From: Streptomyces mirabilis | Lineage (GTDB): Bacteria > Actinomycetota > Actinomycetes > Streptomycetales > Streptomycetaceae | Length of the DNA: 64,000 nucleotides | Reading direction: 5' to 3' | Assembly: GCF_018310535.1 (NCBI RefSeq) | Contig: NZ_CP074102.1 | Location: forward strand, 6,820,001-6,884,000 | Shown here: positions 14,451 through 22,452 of the stretch, in pieces | Position numbering within the stretch: the first letter of the stretch is position 1 | How the letters are laid out: every line of letters starts with the position of its first letter | The notes under the pieces: model-generated | Database searches by the model: none | What the model was told of the DNA's origin: nothing | The model's input: the letters and a program-made list of their open reading frames with translations, nothing else | Translations under genes and position numbers: made by a program

Positions 14451-14597
14451 GCCGATCACTCCCACCGGAACTCGTCCTGCTGGGCCGGAATGTCACCCGC
14501 TGCCCAGTCTCGCACCGGCCACTGACAACGCCCCGGAGAGCGGAAGCCGCCCGGCACGCGCCGCGTCCGCGGTCTTCCCTTCGTCGCGTCCGCGGTC

Positions 14598-15488
14598 TCA
14601 GCGGAAGGTGTTGCACTGCGCCATGTCGCCGGTGCGATAGCCCTGGTAGAACCACTGCTGGCGCTGCGCGGACGAGCCGTGCGTCCACGTCTCCGGGGTC
14701 ACCCGGCCCTGGAACTCCTGCTGGATCCGGTCGTCGCCGACGGCGGCCGCCGCGTCCAGCCCGTCCCGGATGTCGGCCGGAGTGAGGTTCGTGATCAACG
14801 GCCTGCCCGTCGACGGGTCCTTCGTCGTCGTCGCGTGGTGCGCCCACACCCCGGCGTAGCAGTCCGCCTGCAACTCCACCTTCACCGAGTTGCTGTTCGC
14901 GCCCGCGACACCGCTCTGGGCCCTGCCCAGCGTCCCCATCAGGTCCTGCACGTGATGCCCGTACTCGTGCGCCACCACGTACGCCTGCGCGAACGGCCCA
15001 CCGCTGGAACCGAACTTGGTCCGCAGGTCGTCGAAGAAGCCCAGGTCCAGATAGACCTTGCGGTCACCGGGACAGTAGAAGGGCCCGACCGCCGAGGTCG
15101 CGGTGCCGCACGCGGTGTTCACCCGCCCGCTGAAGAAGACGGTCGGCGAGCGCGTGTACGTACCGCCGCGCCGCGCGAACTCCTGCGCCCAGAAGTCCTG
15201 CACGCTGTTGACCACCGCCACCATCCGGCAGTCCTCCCTGGCGTTCGCGTCCCGCCCCGTCCGGCAGGTCTGCTTGATCTGGTCGAGCGAGGAAGTGGTC
15301 ACCGCGGGCTGGTCGTTGCCGGAGGACAGCCCGAGCTGATCGGGCCCGACTCCGAAGAACAGCCCGAGGATCAGGGCGATCAGACCCGCGATGCCACCCC
15401 CGACGGTCGCCCTGCCACCAGGGATCCGACTGCCGCGCACATCCTGCACGTCGGAGGTGTCCAGGTCGGCGTCGTCGTCGAACTGCAT
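14598..15488 (-). CDS. Membrane-anchored neutral zinc metallopeptidase (YpfJ-like)
   Basis: A 296-residue protein. The ATG at 15488 starts an acidic N-terminus ([19 protein letters not shown]), then a Gly-rich stretch and one transmembrane helix (about residues 38-58), then an extracellular domain. The zinc-binding motif AHEYGHHVQ is present with a downstream ligand region [15 protein letters not shown]. This is the organisation of the putative neutral zinc metallopeptidase family. Cysteine pairs ([26 protein letters not shown]) suggest disulfides outside the cell. The substrate is unknown. Confidence 0.88.
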   Translation of the reverse strand: MQFDDDADLDTSDVQDVRGSRIPGGRATVGGGIAGLIALILGLFFGVGPDQLGLSSGNDQPAVTTSSLDQIKQTCRTGRDANAREDCRMVAVVNSVQDFWAQEFARRGGTYTRSPTVFFSGRVNTACGTATSAVGPFYCPGDRKVYLDLGFFDDLRTKFGSSGGPFAQAYVVAHEYGHHVQDLMGTLGRAQSGVAGANSNSVKVELQADCYAGVWAHHATTTKDPSTGRPLITNLTPADIRDGLDAAAAVGDDRIQQEFQGRVTPETWTHGSSAQRQQWFYQGYRTGDMAQCNTFR

Positions 15489-15664
15489 GGGCACAACACC
15501 ACCCTCTGCGTACGGCTTCGCACCTCGGCGTACGTCGCTCCGTGGCGCCATCCTCGTACGCCCTCACGGGTCCGGCCCCGGGCGGAGGGCCGAACAGGCG
15601 ACACGCTCCCGCCGCCCGCCGTGTCCCGGCGGGCGTTCCCACCGCCCGCGCCTAGGCTCTCCGC

Positions 15665-15716
15665 CTGATCCATGCGCCTGATCCATGCGCCTGATCCATG
15701 CGCCTGATCCGTGCGC
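15665..15716. repeat. 13-bp tandem repeat, four copies
   Basis: The unit CTGATCCATGCGC is repeated at 15665, 15678 and 15691 exactly, with a fourth copy at 15704 carrying one A-to-G change and a partial fifth. It sits between divergently transcribed genes, about 50 bases before the gene at 15769. Each unit contains a GATC, the core of Gbn sites. Confidence 0.95.
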
Positions 15717-15768
15717 CTGAACGGCCGGGCAGGTCCCAGACGCGGCGAGTGGTGCAGATGGGGGCGAG

Positions 15769-16569
15769 ATGATCGCTGTGCTGGTCGAGCCGGCGGAGGC
15801 GGCACGGTCCGCCCCGGCGACCACGGACCCCCCGGCCCCCCGGCTCCTTCCCCCCGCCGCCCGCCGCCGCGCCGCCCGCGCCCTGCTCCCCGTCGCCGTC
15901 GCCCTGCTGCTCACCGCGGCCCACGAAGCGCGCCCCGCGCCCTATGGAGACCGCCTCACCGCCCACACGCGCGTGGTGCACGGGCACGGGACACGACAGC
16001 CCCCGCTGCGCACCACGAAGGCCGCCGTCGAGGCCTACGACGGGGCGACCGGCCACCCCCGCTGGACCTACGCGCGAGAGGGCCGCCGTCCGGTGGCCGT
16101 GCTCCCCGCGCGCGGGCACGCGATCGCGCTGTGGGACGACGGACTGGTCACCGACACCGCGCGCGGCGACGGCAGCGCGGTGCGCTGGCACCGGGCCCTT
16201 CCCGGGGCCGCCGGGTGGCTCGCGGACCACGGGGCGAGCGGAGTGCTGCGGTCCCTGGGCGCCCGCATGCTCGCCGTCATCACCCCGCGGCGCGTCGCCG
16301 CCTACCGCATCGCCGACGGCGACCTGCGCTGGACCCTGCCCGCCCGGTACGGCTGCTCCTTCGCCCCCGAACGTGCGCTGCGTCACGGCGAGGCGCTCCT
16401 GATCGCACAGCCCTGCGCCACCGGCGACAGCTGGACCACCGAGCTCGTCGCCGTCGACGACCTGGGCAGAATCACCCCGCACCGTACGCCGCTGGTCAAC
16501 GCGTGGCAGGGCGAGCGTCACAGTGCCGAACACGCTCACCCAGGGAAAGTGGTTGCACGGCCCCGTTAG
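15769..16569 (+). CDS. Signal-anchored PQQ-like beta-propeller protein
   Basis: A 266-residue protein. Residues about 27-50 (RRRAARALLPVAVALLLTAA) are basic then hydrophobic, a signal anchor. The rest has repeated strand motifs of the PQQ/WD40-like quinoprotein fold: VEAYDGATGHPRWTY, VRWHRALPGAAGW, VAAYRIADGDLRWTL. Only about three to four blades are present, so it is short for a full propeller. The ribosome site GGGGCGAG is just before the ATG. Its 3' end overlaps the -10-like element of the next transcript. No partner or substrate can be named. Confidence 0.75.
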   Translation: MIAVLVEPAEAARSAPATTDPPAPRLLPPAARRRAARALLPVAVALLLTAAHEARPAPYGDRLTAHTRVVHGHGTRQPPLRTTKAAVEAYDGATGHPRWTYAREGRRPVAVLPARGHAIALWDDGLVTDTARGDGSAVRWHRALPGAAGWLADHGASGVLRSLGARMLAVITPRRVAAYRIADGDLRWTLPARYGCSFAPERALRHGEALLIAQPCATGDSWTTELVAVDDLGRITPHRTPLVNAWQGERHSAEHAHPGKVVARPR

Positions 16570-16578
16570 ACTTGGCCC

Positions 16579-16602
16579 ATGGCCATTCTCCTCGCGCATT
16601 AG
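16579..16602 (+). CDS. 7-codon upstream ORF (MAILLAH) leading the ABC-F gene
   Basis: ATG at 16579 opens Met-Ala-Ile-Leu-Leu-Ala-His-stop, beginning 6 bases after a perfect TAGACT (16567-16572), so the transcript probably starts at this ATG. The stop codon is fused to the first of two competing hairpins, and the ABC-F GTG is 58 bases on. This fits a leader peptide whose translation controls downstream expression, as known for several antibiotic-responsive ABC-F genes. No direct evidence of translation. Confidence 0.5.
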   Translation: MAILLAH

Positions 16603-16635
16603 ACGGCGGGAACGTCCTCAGCCGTCCACCCCGCC
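16602..16635 (+). promoter_or_regulatory. Mutually exclusive hairpins in the ABC-F leader
   Basis: GACGGC (16602-16607) can pair with GCCGTC (16621-16626). GGCGGG (16605-16610) can pair with CCCGCC (16630-16635). The two stems share bases 16605-16607, so only one can form. That is the logic of an attenuator. Stability was not calculated. Confidence 0.4.
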
Positions 16636-16660
16636 AACGACCCTGCCCTGGAGTCTGTCC

Positions 16661-18259
16661 GTGATCTCCGCCTCCGGTATCGAGCTGCGCGCCGGCGCCC
16701 GCATCCTCATCGAGTCCGCCACCTTCCGTATCACCAAGGGCGACCGCATCGGCCTGGTCGGCCGCAACGGCGCGGGCAAGACGACCCTGACCAAGGTGCT
16801 GGCCGGCGAGGGCATCCCCGCCTCCGGCACCGTCGCCCGCTCCGGCGAGGTCGGCTATCTGCCCCAGGACCCCCGCACCGGCGACCTCGACGTCCTCGCC
16901 ACCGACCGCATCCTCTCCGCGCGCGGCCTGGACACCCTGATCCGCAAGATGCGGGAGAACGAACAGCGCATCGCGGGCGGCTCGGGCGCCACCCGCGAGA
17001 AGGCCATGCGGCAGTACGAGCGCCAGGAGACCGAGTTCCTCACCAAGGGCGGGTACTCCGCCGAGGCCGAGGCCGCCACCATCGCCGCCGCGCTCAACCT
17101 GCCCGACCGCGTGCTCGGCCAGCCCCTGCACACGCTCTCCGGCGGTCAGCGCCGCCGTGTCGAGCTGGCCCGCATCCTGTTCTCGGACGCCGACACGCTC
17201 CTGCTCGACGAGCCGACCAACCACCTCGACGCCGACTCGATCGTCTGGCTGCGCGACTACCTGAAGACCTACCGCGGCGGCTTCATCGTGATCTCCCACG
17301 ACGTCGACCTCGTCGAGACGGTCGTCAACAAGGTCTTCTACCTGGACGCCAACCGCGCCCAGATCGACGTCTACAACATGGGCTGGAAGCTCTACCAGCA
17401 GCAGCGCGAGGCCGACGAGAAGCGCCGCAAGCGCGAACGGCAGAACGCCGAGAAGAAGGCCGCCGCACTGAACTCGCAGGCGGACAAGATGCGCGCCAAG
17501 GCCACCAAGACGGTGGCCGCGCAGAACATGGCCAAGCGTGCCGACAAGCTGCTTGCCGGCCTCGAGGCGGTCCGCGTCTCCGACAAGGTCGCCAAGCTGC
17601 GCTTCCCGGAGCCCGCGCCCTGCGGCAAGACCCCGCTGATGGCCGAGGGCCTGTCGAAGTCGTACGGCTCGCTGGAGATCTTCACCGATGTCGACCTGGC
17701 CATCGACAAGGGCTCGCGCGTGGTCATCCTGGGCCTCAACGGCGCCGGCAAGACGACCCTGCTGAAGCTGCTCGGCGGCGCCGAGCAGCCCGACACCGGT
17801 CAGGTCATAGAGGGCCACGGCCTCAAGCTCGGGTACTACGCGCAGGAGCACGAGACCCTCGACCCCGAGCGCACGGTCCTGGAGAACATGCGCTCCGCCG
17901 CCCCCGACCTCGACCTGGTCGAGGTCCGCAAGACGCTCGGCTCGTTCCTGTTCTCCGGCGACGACGTCGACAAGCCGGCCGGGGTCCTCTCCGGCGGCGA
18001 GAAGACCCGTCTCGCGCTGGCGACCCTCGTGGTCTCCTCCGCGAACGTCCTCCTCCTCGACGAGCCGACGAACAACCTCGACCCCGCCAGCCGCGAGGAG
18101 ATCCTCGGCGCGCTGCGCACCTACAAGGGCGCCGTCGTCCTCGTCACCCACGACGAGGGCGCCGTCGAGGCGCTCCAGCCCGAGCGGATCATTCTGCTGC
18201 CGGACGGTGTCGAGGACCTGTGGGGCTCCGACTACGCGGACCTGGTGGCCCTCGCCTGA
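16661..18259 (+). CDS. ABC-F family ribosome-associated ATPase
   Basis: A 532-residue soluble protein with two fused ABC ATPase domains and no membrane segment, the ABC-F layout (translation factors and antibiotic-protection proteins acting at the ribosomal E site). Domain 1 has GRNGAGKTT (about residues 34-42), LSGGQRRRVELAR and LLLDEPTNHLD. Domain 2 has GLNGAGKTT, LSGGEKTRLALA and LLLDEPTNNLD. The highly charged inter-domain linker runs from about residue 245 to 305. The GTG at 16661 has a GGAG site 7 bases upstream; a 46-codon upstream extension is rejected. It is probably a housekeeping member; antibiotic protection is possible but not shown. Confidence 0.92.
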   Translation: MISASGIELRAGARILIESATFRITKGDRIGLVGRNGAGKTTLTKVLAGEGIPASGTVARSGEVGYLPQDPRTGDLDVLATDRILSARGLDTLIRKMRENEQRIAGGSGATREKAMRQYERQETEFLTKGGYSAEAEAATIAAALNLPDRVLGQPLHTLSGGQRRRVELARILFSDADTLLLDEPTNHLDADSIVWLRDYLKTYRGGFIVISHDVDLVETVVNKVFYLDANRAQIDVYNMGWKLYQQQREADEKRRKRERQNAEKKAAALNSQADKMRAKATKTVAAQNMAKRADKLLAGLEAVRVSDKVAKLRFPEPAPCGKTPLMAEGLSKSYGSLEIFTDVDLAIDKGSRVVILGLNGAGKTTLLKLLGGAEQPDTGQVIEGHGLKLGYYAQEHETLDPERTVLENMRSAAPDLDLVEVRKTLGSFLFSGDDVDKPAGVLSGGEKTRLALATLVVSSANVLLLDEPTNNLDPASREEILGALRTYKGAVVLVTHDEGAVEALQPERIILLPDGVEDLWGSDYADLVALA

Positions 18260-18310
18260 GCCCTCGTACGGCCTCCCGGACCGCCCCCGGGGCTGCCGTC
18301 AGCACGACGT

Positions 18311-18378
18311 GATCGAATGACTGATCCACTGCGTATGGATCATTCGGCCGATCCGTGATCCATCATCTGTGTGAGATC
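18311..18378. promoter_or_regulatory. Cluster of GATC sites upstream of gbn
   Basis: Six GATC tetramers occur in 68 bases (18311, 18323, 18338, 18350, 18357, 18375). The one at 18338 is GATCAT, matching the GATCWT motif reported for Gbn. TGATCCA (18322-18328) and TGGATCA (18336-18342) form a perfect inverted repeat, and TGATCCA recurs at 18356-18362. Another GATCAT is at 18605, 43 bases before the gbn start. Autoregulation is an inference. Confidence 0.5.
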
Positions 18379-18413
18379 TCCTCGTACCGAGGTGTGTCCT
18401 ACATCCATTTCGC

Positions 18414-18444
18414 GGCCGAGTCCTTTGTTCCCAAGGGCTCGGCC
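18414..18444 (+). terminator. Strong hairpin between the ABC-F gene and gbn
   Basis: GGCCGAGTCCTT (18414-18425) pairs with AAGGGCTCGGCC (18433-18444), with one G-T pair and a 7-base loop. It probably ends the ABC-F transcript. The remaining 200 bases to gbn (18445-18647) hold no other clear structure and should contain the gbn promoter. Confidence 0.7.
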
Positions 18445-18647
18445 GTCTTGCGTCGCTGACCTGGCACTTCGCGGAAGAACCCGTTCGGTCGTACGGACAG
18501 AGCAGTGCGGACCCCATGATTCCGTTTGTGAGGACGGGCTCCTGTCGTCAAAACCGTGTCTCACGGACCTTGCCGAATGGGTGGCCATGAAGCCCTTGAG
18601 GGGTGATCATGAGAAGTCCAGAGCGCACTTCCCATGAGGAGGCACGG

Positions 18648-18869
18648 GTGGCCGAGACTCTGAAGAAGGGCAGCCGGGTAACCGGCGCCGCGCGCGACAA
18701 GCTCGCGGCAGACCTGAAGAAGAAGTACGACTCCGGTGCGAGCATTCGAGCGCTGGCCGAAGAAACCGGCCGTTCGTATGGCTTCGTGCACCGGATGCTC
18801 AGCGAGTCGGGCGTCACGCTGCGAGGGCGTGGCGGAGCGACGCGGGGCAAGAAGGCCGCCTCGGCCTGA
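18648..18869 (+). CDS. gbn: GATC-binding nucleoid-associated protein Gbn
   Basis: A 73-residue basic protein with a single helix-turn-helix (SGASIRALAEETGRSYGFVH) and a basic tail ending GRGGATRGKKAASA. This matches the small actinobacterial protein characterised in S. coelicolor (SCO1839) as Gbn, which binds GATC-centred sites genome-wide and affects development and antibiotic production. The GTG at 18648 has a perfect GAGGAGG ribosome site 5 bases upstream, so an in-frame ATG at 18603 is not used. Flanked by ABC-F and enoyl-CoA hydratase genes. The identification is from sequence and context recalled, not from a search. Confidence 0.9.
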   Translation: MAETLKKGSRVTGAARDKLAADLKKKYDSGASIRALAEETGRSYGFVHRMLSESGVTLRGRGGATRGKKAASA

Positions 18870-18900
18870 GGCCGGGCGTCCCCATCGGCTTCGGTGGTGG

Positions 18901-18932
18901 CCACCCGGTCGGTCGGGTGATCGACCGGGTGG
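18901..18932 (+). terminator. Terminator after gbn
   Basis: Perfect 11-bp stem CCACCCGGTCG / CGACCGGGTGG with a 10-base loop, 31 bases past the gbn stop. Confidence 0.85.
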
Positions 18933-19015
18933 TTACTGTGCAGTCACTTAGGTGTGTTCCTCGTGTCCTTCACGAGGTCCGCGTCTGATCCGACCGCACC
19001 CATCGGAGGCAGCCC

Positions 19016-19819
19016 ATGGCTTCGCTCGACAACGATCTTGACCCCGTACTCGACAAGGACGGCGTACGGCTCACCGTCGACGACGCGATCGCCACGGTGA
19101 CGCTGACCAATCCGGCCAAGCGCAACGCCCAAAGTCCCGCTCTGTGGCGGGCGTTGACGGAGGCCGGCCGGTTGTTGCCGGGCACTGTCCGTGTGGTCGT
19201 GCTGCGTGCCGAGGGCCAGTCGTTCTCGGCCGGGCTCGACCGGCAGGCGTTCACGCCCGAGGGGTTCGACGGCGAGCCGTCGTTCATCGACCTCGCGCGC
19301 GGGGCCGACGCCGAGCTCGACGCGACCATCGCCGAGTACCAGGAGGCGTTCACCTGGTGGCGGCGCAGCGACGTCGTGTCCATCGCCGCCGTGCAGGGGC
19401 ACGCCATCGGTGCGGGTTTCCAGTTGGCGCTCGCCTGTGACCTGCGCGTCGTCGCGGACGACGTGCAGTTCGCCATGCGCGAGACCAGCCTCGGGCTCGT
19501 TCCCGATCTGACGGGAACGCATCCGCTGGTGAGCCTGGTCGGATACGCCCGTGCGCTGGAAATCTGCGCCACGGGTCGCTTCGTTTCGGCCGAGGAGGCC
19601 GAGCGCACGGGGCTCTCCAATCTCGCGGTGCCTGTCGACCAGCTCGAGGATGCCGTGCGGGACCTCGCCGGTGCGGTGTTGGCCGCGCCTCGGGACGCGG
19701 TCGTCGAGACCAAGGCGTTGCTGCGGGGGGCGCAGGAGCGGACGTACGAGGAGCAGCGGGTCGCCGAGCGGGCGGCTCAGGCCCGGCGACTGCGGGACCT
19801 TGCCGGTCTGGGGGAGTGA
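19016..19819 (+). CDS. Enoyl-CoA hydratase/isomerase family protein
   Basis: A 267-residue crotonase-fold enzyme of normal length, which would hydrate or isomerise an acyl-CoA in the cytoplasm. Visible features: VTLTNPAKRNAQSPALW at the N-terminus, the oxyanion loop SFSAGLDRQAF, and the second glycine-rich block GHAIGAGFQLALACDLRV followed by MRETSLGLVPDLTGT. The glutamate position after the second block (RETSLG) is kept. An AGGAG-like site (CGGAGGCAGCCC) precedes the ATG. It ends 11 bases from the convergent neighbour. Substrate chain length is unknown. Confidence 0.9.
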   Translation: MASLDNDLDPVLDKDGVRLTVDDAIATVTLTNPAKRNAQSPALWRALTEAGRLLPGTVRVVVLRAEGQSFSAGLDRQAFTPEGFDGEPSFIDLARGADAELDATIAEYQEAFTWWRRSDVVSIAAVQGHAIGAGFQLALACDLRVVADDVQFAMRETSLGLVPDLTGTHPLVSLVGYARALEICATGRFVSAEEAERTGLSNLAVPVDQLEDAVRDLAGAVLAAPRDAVVETKALLRGAQERTYEEQRVAERAAQARRLRDLAGLGE

Positions 19820-19830
19820 GGTCGTCCTTG

Positions 19831-20559
19831 CTACTCGACGGAGGTCACCAGTGCCGTCACTGACGGGGTGTCCGGCAGGGCGTCCGCGACCGCTGTTCTG
19901 ACGGCTCTTGCCACGTCCACTGTTCGCTCCGTCGCGGCGACCGCCAGCTCGACGCGGACGTGGCGGCGGGCGAGGGCGGGGTCCTTGCCGGGGACGTTCT
20001 CGATGTGCACCGGATGGCCCAGGACGTCCGTCAGGTGAAGTACCCCCGGCACGGACAGGGCGGCGGTGGCCGCCCGGGCCTCGTCGGGGGTCGTCGGTAC
20101 GGCGGCCGGACGCGGGGCGGTGTGGCGTACGGCGGTCGGCGGCGCGGAGACATCCCCCAGCCCCGTCACCTTCAGGTCGATCTCCGTGACCGTCAGGCCG
20201 AGGGGTTCGGCCGCCTCGGCCAGAGTCACGCGCAGGCGGGCCGCGGTCGTGGGAAGCGGCTCGACCCCGGGGGCCGTCGGGTCCGCCTCGGCCGTGAACT
20301 CCGCGACGACACGCAGTGGGCCGGGCGGCAGCGCGCTGGGCGGCGGCGGTACGACGGGGTCGTGGACCAGGTCCGGGTCCGCGAGGGCGATCCGGAGCGT
20401 GCCGAGGCGGACACCGGGCACGCCGGCCGCCCCGCGCCGCAGGAACGCCTCGGCCGCCTCCTCGGCGATCCAGGCGCCGTCGCGCGGATGCCCGAGCGGG
20501 AGCAGGCGCCCGAGCCCGAGCTGCCGCCGTACTGCCTGCGTCCATCGATCCGCGGTCAT
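19831..20559 (-). CDS. Streptomyces protein with Asp23-like repeats, divergent from the Asp23 operon
   Basis: A 242-residue protein sometimes annotated as P10-family, a label I consider uninformative. The C-terminus (HVRVELAVAATERTVDVARA, then VADALPDTPSVTALVTSVE) follows the same strand-helix-strand pattern as the Asp23 proteins across the intergenic region. A middle segment (ARLRVTLAEAAEPLGLTVTE, then IDLKVTG) looks like a second copy. The N-terminus (TADRWTQAVRRQLGLGRLLPL) may be a separate small domain. There is no signal peptide or membrane helix. The ATG at 20559 is preferred over one 18 bases upstream because a GGAG lies just before it. It probably works with the divergent envelope module. 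Confidence 0.75.
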   Translation of the reverse strand: MTADRWTQAVRRQLGLGRLLPLGHPRDGAWIAEEAAEAFLRRGAAGVPGVRLGTLRIALADPDLVHDPVVPPPPSALPPGPLRVVAEFTAEADPTAPGVEPLPTTAARLRVTLAEAAEPLGLTVTEIDLKVTGLGDVSAPPTAVRHTAPRPAAVPTTPDEARAATAALSVPGVLHLTDVLGHPVHIENVPGKDPALARRHVRVELAVAATERTVDVARAVRTAVADALPDTPSVTALVTSVE

Positions 20560-20645
20560 TGCTCCAGCCTGCCGCATCCCTGGCGCGCGAGCCCGCGTCC
20601 GGACCTACTGTGGGCAAAGAGGACGACCGAAAGGGACGTACGGCG

Positions 20646-21134
20646 ATGACCGACATGACGGAGCAGAACCGGACGGACAGCCCCGGGAGCGAGAAGGAAG
20701 CCCCGCAGAGCCGCAAGCCCGGGGTCACCAAGCGCGGCGGCGGTGATCCCGCCATGCGGGGGCGGACCACGATCGCCGACGGTGTCGTGGAGAAGATCGC
20801 CGGACTCGCCGCCCGGGACGTGCTCGGTGTCCATGCGATGGGCAGTGGGCTGAGCCGGACCTTCGGGGCCGTGCGCGACCGAGTGCCAGGGGGGTCCAAG
20901 TCCGTCTCACGAGGCGTCAAGGCCGAGGTCGGGGAGCTCCAGACCGCGCTCGACCTGGAGATCGTCGTCGAGTACGGCGTGTCGATCGGGGACGTCGCCC
21001 GCGCCGTCCGCGAGAACGTCATCGCGGCCGTGGAGCGCATGACGGGACTCGAGGTCGTCGAGGTCAACATCGCGGTGAGTGATGTGAAGCTTCCCGAGGA
21101 AGAAGATGAAGAGCCGGAGGCGCGGCTCCAGTGA
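20646..21134 (+). CDS. Asp23/Gls24 family envelope stress protein
   Basis: A 162-residue protein. After a polar, disordered start (about residues 1-38) comes the Asp23 domain: GRTTIADGVVEKIAGLAARDVLGVHAMG, then EIVVEYGVSIGDVARAVREN and GLEVVEVNIAVSDVKL, closing with an acidic tail. In firmicutes Asp23 is held at the membrane by AmaP; the last gene of this operon encodes an AmaP-like protein. First gene of a five-gene operon (20646-23036). AAAGGGA lies 10 bases before the ATG. A role in envelope stress is by family analogy. Confidence 0.9.
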   Translation: MTDMTEQNRTDSPGSEKEAPQSRKPGVTKRGGGDPAMRGRTTIADGVVEKIAGLAARDVLGVHAMGSGLSRTFGAVRDRVPGGSKSVSRGVKAEVGELQTALDLEIVVEYGVSIGDVARAVRENVIAAVERMTGLEVVEVNIAVSDVKLPEEEDEEPEARLQ

Positions 21135-21194
21135 CCGGCCCGGCCGCGGGGCGGCCCACGACATCCCGGCCGTCGAACCGCTGAGGAGCGCACC

Positions 21195-21380
21195 ATGAGC
21201 TTGGCCGTGATCGGCATGATCGCTGGAATGGCGCTGGGCTTCGCCGGGTACTTCGGGGGCTTCGGGGCCTTTCTGCTCGTGGCCGCCCTGGGTGCCGTCG
21301 GGTTCGTCGTCGGACGGTTCCTCGAAGGGGACCTGGACCTAGGTGACTTCTTCCGTCCTCGCGACGACCGGCGGCGGTGA
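21195..21380 (+). CDS. Small membrane protein of the Asp23 operon (DUF2273-like)
   Basis: A 61-residue protein with two adjoining hydrophobic segments (about residues 2-22 and 24-42) and a charged tail ending FFRPRDDRRR. Size, position and Gly-rich helices resemble the DUF2273 small membrane proteins found in Asp23/AmaP operons of other Gram-positives. A GAGGAGC ribosome site precedes the ATG. The stop overlaps the next start in a GTGA. Confidence 0.8.
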   Translation: MSLAVIGMIAGMALGFAGYFGGFGAFLLVAALGAVGFVVGRFLEGDLDLGDFFRPRDDRRR

Positions 21381-21760
21381 CGCCCGTGACCGCCCCGCTC
21401 GGTGACACCCGACGGCCCCCGACGGCCGTCGAGGCGGCCGAGCGCGGCGCGACCCGGATCGCCGACCGGGTCGTGGCGAAGATCGCCGCGCAGGCCGCCC
21501 GCGAGGCCCTGGACCCGCTGCCCCCGGACGCCGTACCCCCGCATGCGACGGTCGTCGTTCACCACGAAATCGCCCGCATCCGCGTCCACCTCGAGCTCGG
21601 CTACCCCTCCGACATCGCCGGCCGCTGCAACGCGGTGCGTCGACATGTCGCCGAGCGGGTAGACGCGTTGACGGGGATGGAAGTGCCGGAGGTGACGGTC
21701 CACGTCGAGCGGCTGCACCTGGTACCGGCGGCCGCCGCGGCACAGGGGAGGACGCGATGA
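21377..21760 (+). CDS. Second Asp23/Gls24-like protein
   Basis: A 127-residue paralogue of the first gene, reduced to the core domain: RIADRVVAKIAAQAAREAL, then HHEIARIRVHLELGYPSDIAGRC (written in two adjoining parts, IRVHLELGYPS and DIAGRCNAVRRHV), then GMEVPEVTVHVERLHLV. The GTG start overlaps the preceding stop and the last four bases overlap the next start, so it is translationally coupled on both sides. It lacks the acidic tail of the first paralogue. Confidence 0.83.
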   Translation: MTPVTAPLGDTRRPPTAVEAAERGATRIADRVVAKIAAQAAREALDPLPPDAVPPHATVVVHHEIARIRVHLELGYPSDIAGRCNAVRRHVAERVDALTGMEVPEVTVHVERLHLVPAAAAAQGRTR

Positions 21761-22452
21761 GCGAGCCTCAGGGCTCCGAGAACACCACCCGACGCATGCC
21801 CGTCCTGGAGAAGACGGACGCGGGCAGCCCACCGGCCGAGGGCGAACTAGGCCAGTCCGCCTCCGCGGCCGACTACGACCCGCCGCCCGCCGTCGACGAC
21901 GCGAACGGCGGGCAGGGCCGGTTCTGGTCGGTGCGCCGCGTCCCCGCGGGGATCGTCGCGCTGCTGGTCCTCGTGGGTGCGGGCGTCCTGCTGTACGACG
22001 TCGCGGCCGTACGTGCCCACCGGCCCGCCTCGCACTGGCGCAGGTCCCTCGCCCGGCAGCTCGCCGAACGGCCCCTCGACGACACCTGGGTGCTCGTCGG
22101 CGCCTGCCTCGCCGCGGCCCTCGGACTCTGGCTGATCGTCCTCGCGGTGACGCCGGGGCTGCGTGACGTCCTGCCGATGCGGCGCACTCATCCCGACGTG
22201 CGGGCCGGGCTGCACCGGGACGCCGCCGCGACGGCGCTGCGCGACCGGGCCATGGAGGTCTCCGGCGTGCGGTCGGTCCGGGTACGGATGGGGCGCAGGA
22301 AGGTCGACGTGCGGGCGGTCTCGCACTTCCGCGCACTCGACGACGTACGGGCCGACCTGGACGCCACGCTCGCCGACGGCATCCGGGGACTCGGGCTCGT
22401 CCGGCCGCCCGCCCTGTCGGTGCATGTCGCGCGCCAGGGCCGGAAGGGGTGA
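21757..22452 (+). CDS. DUF6286-type membrane protein of the Asp23 operon
   Basis: A 231-residue protein with a polar N-terminus (about 55 residues), two transmembrane helices (about 62-84 and 108-130), and a soluble C-terminal domain of about 90 residues. That domain has Asp23-like alternation: GVRSVRVRMGRRKVDVRAVS, then a helix DVRADLDATLADGIRGLGL and a strand LSVHVARQG. ATG overlaps the upstream stop (ATGA) and the stop overlaps the next GTG. I assign it to the DUF6286 group from memory. A function is not established. Confidence 0.78.
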   Translation: MSEPQGSENTTRRMPVLEKTDAGSPPAEGELGQSASAADYDPPPAVDDANGGQGRFWSVRRVPAGIVALLVLVGAGVLLYDVAAVRAHRPASHWRRSLARQLAERPLDDTWVLVGACLAAALGLWLIVLAVTPGLRDVLPMRRTHPDVRAGLHRDAAATALRDRAMEVSGVRSVRVRMGRRKVDVRAVSHFRALDDVRADLDATLADGIRGLGLVRPPALSVHVARQGRKG

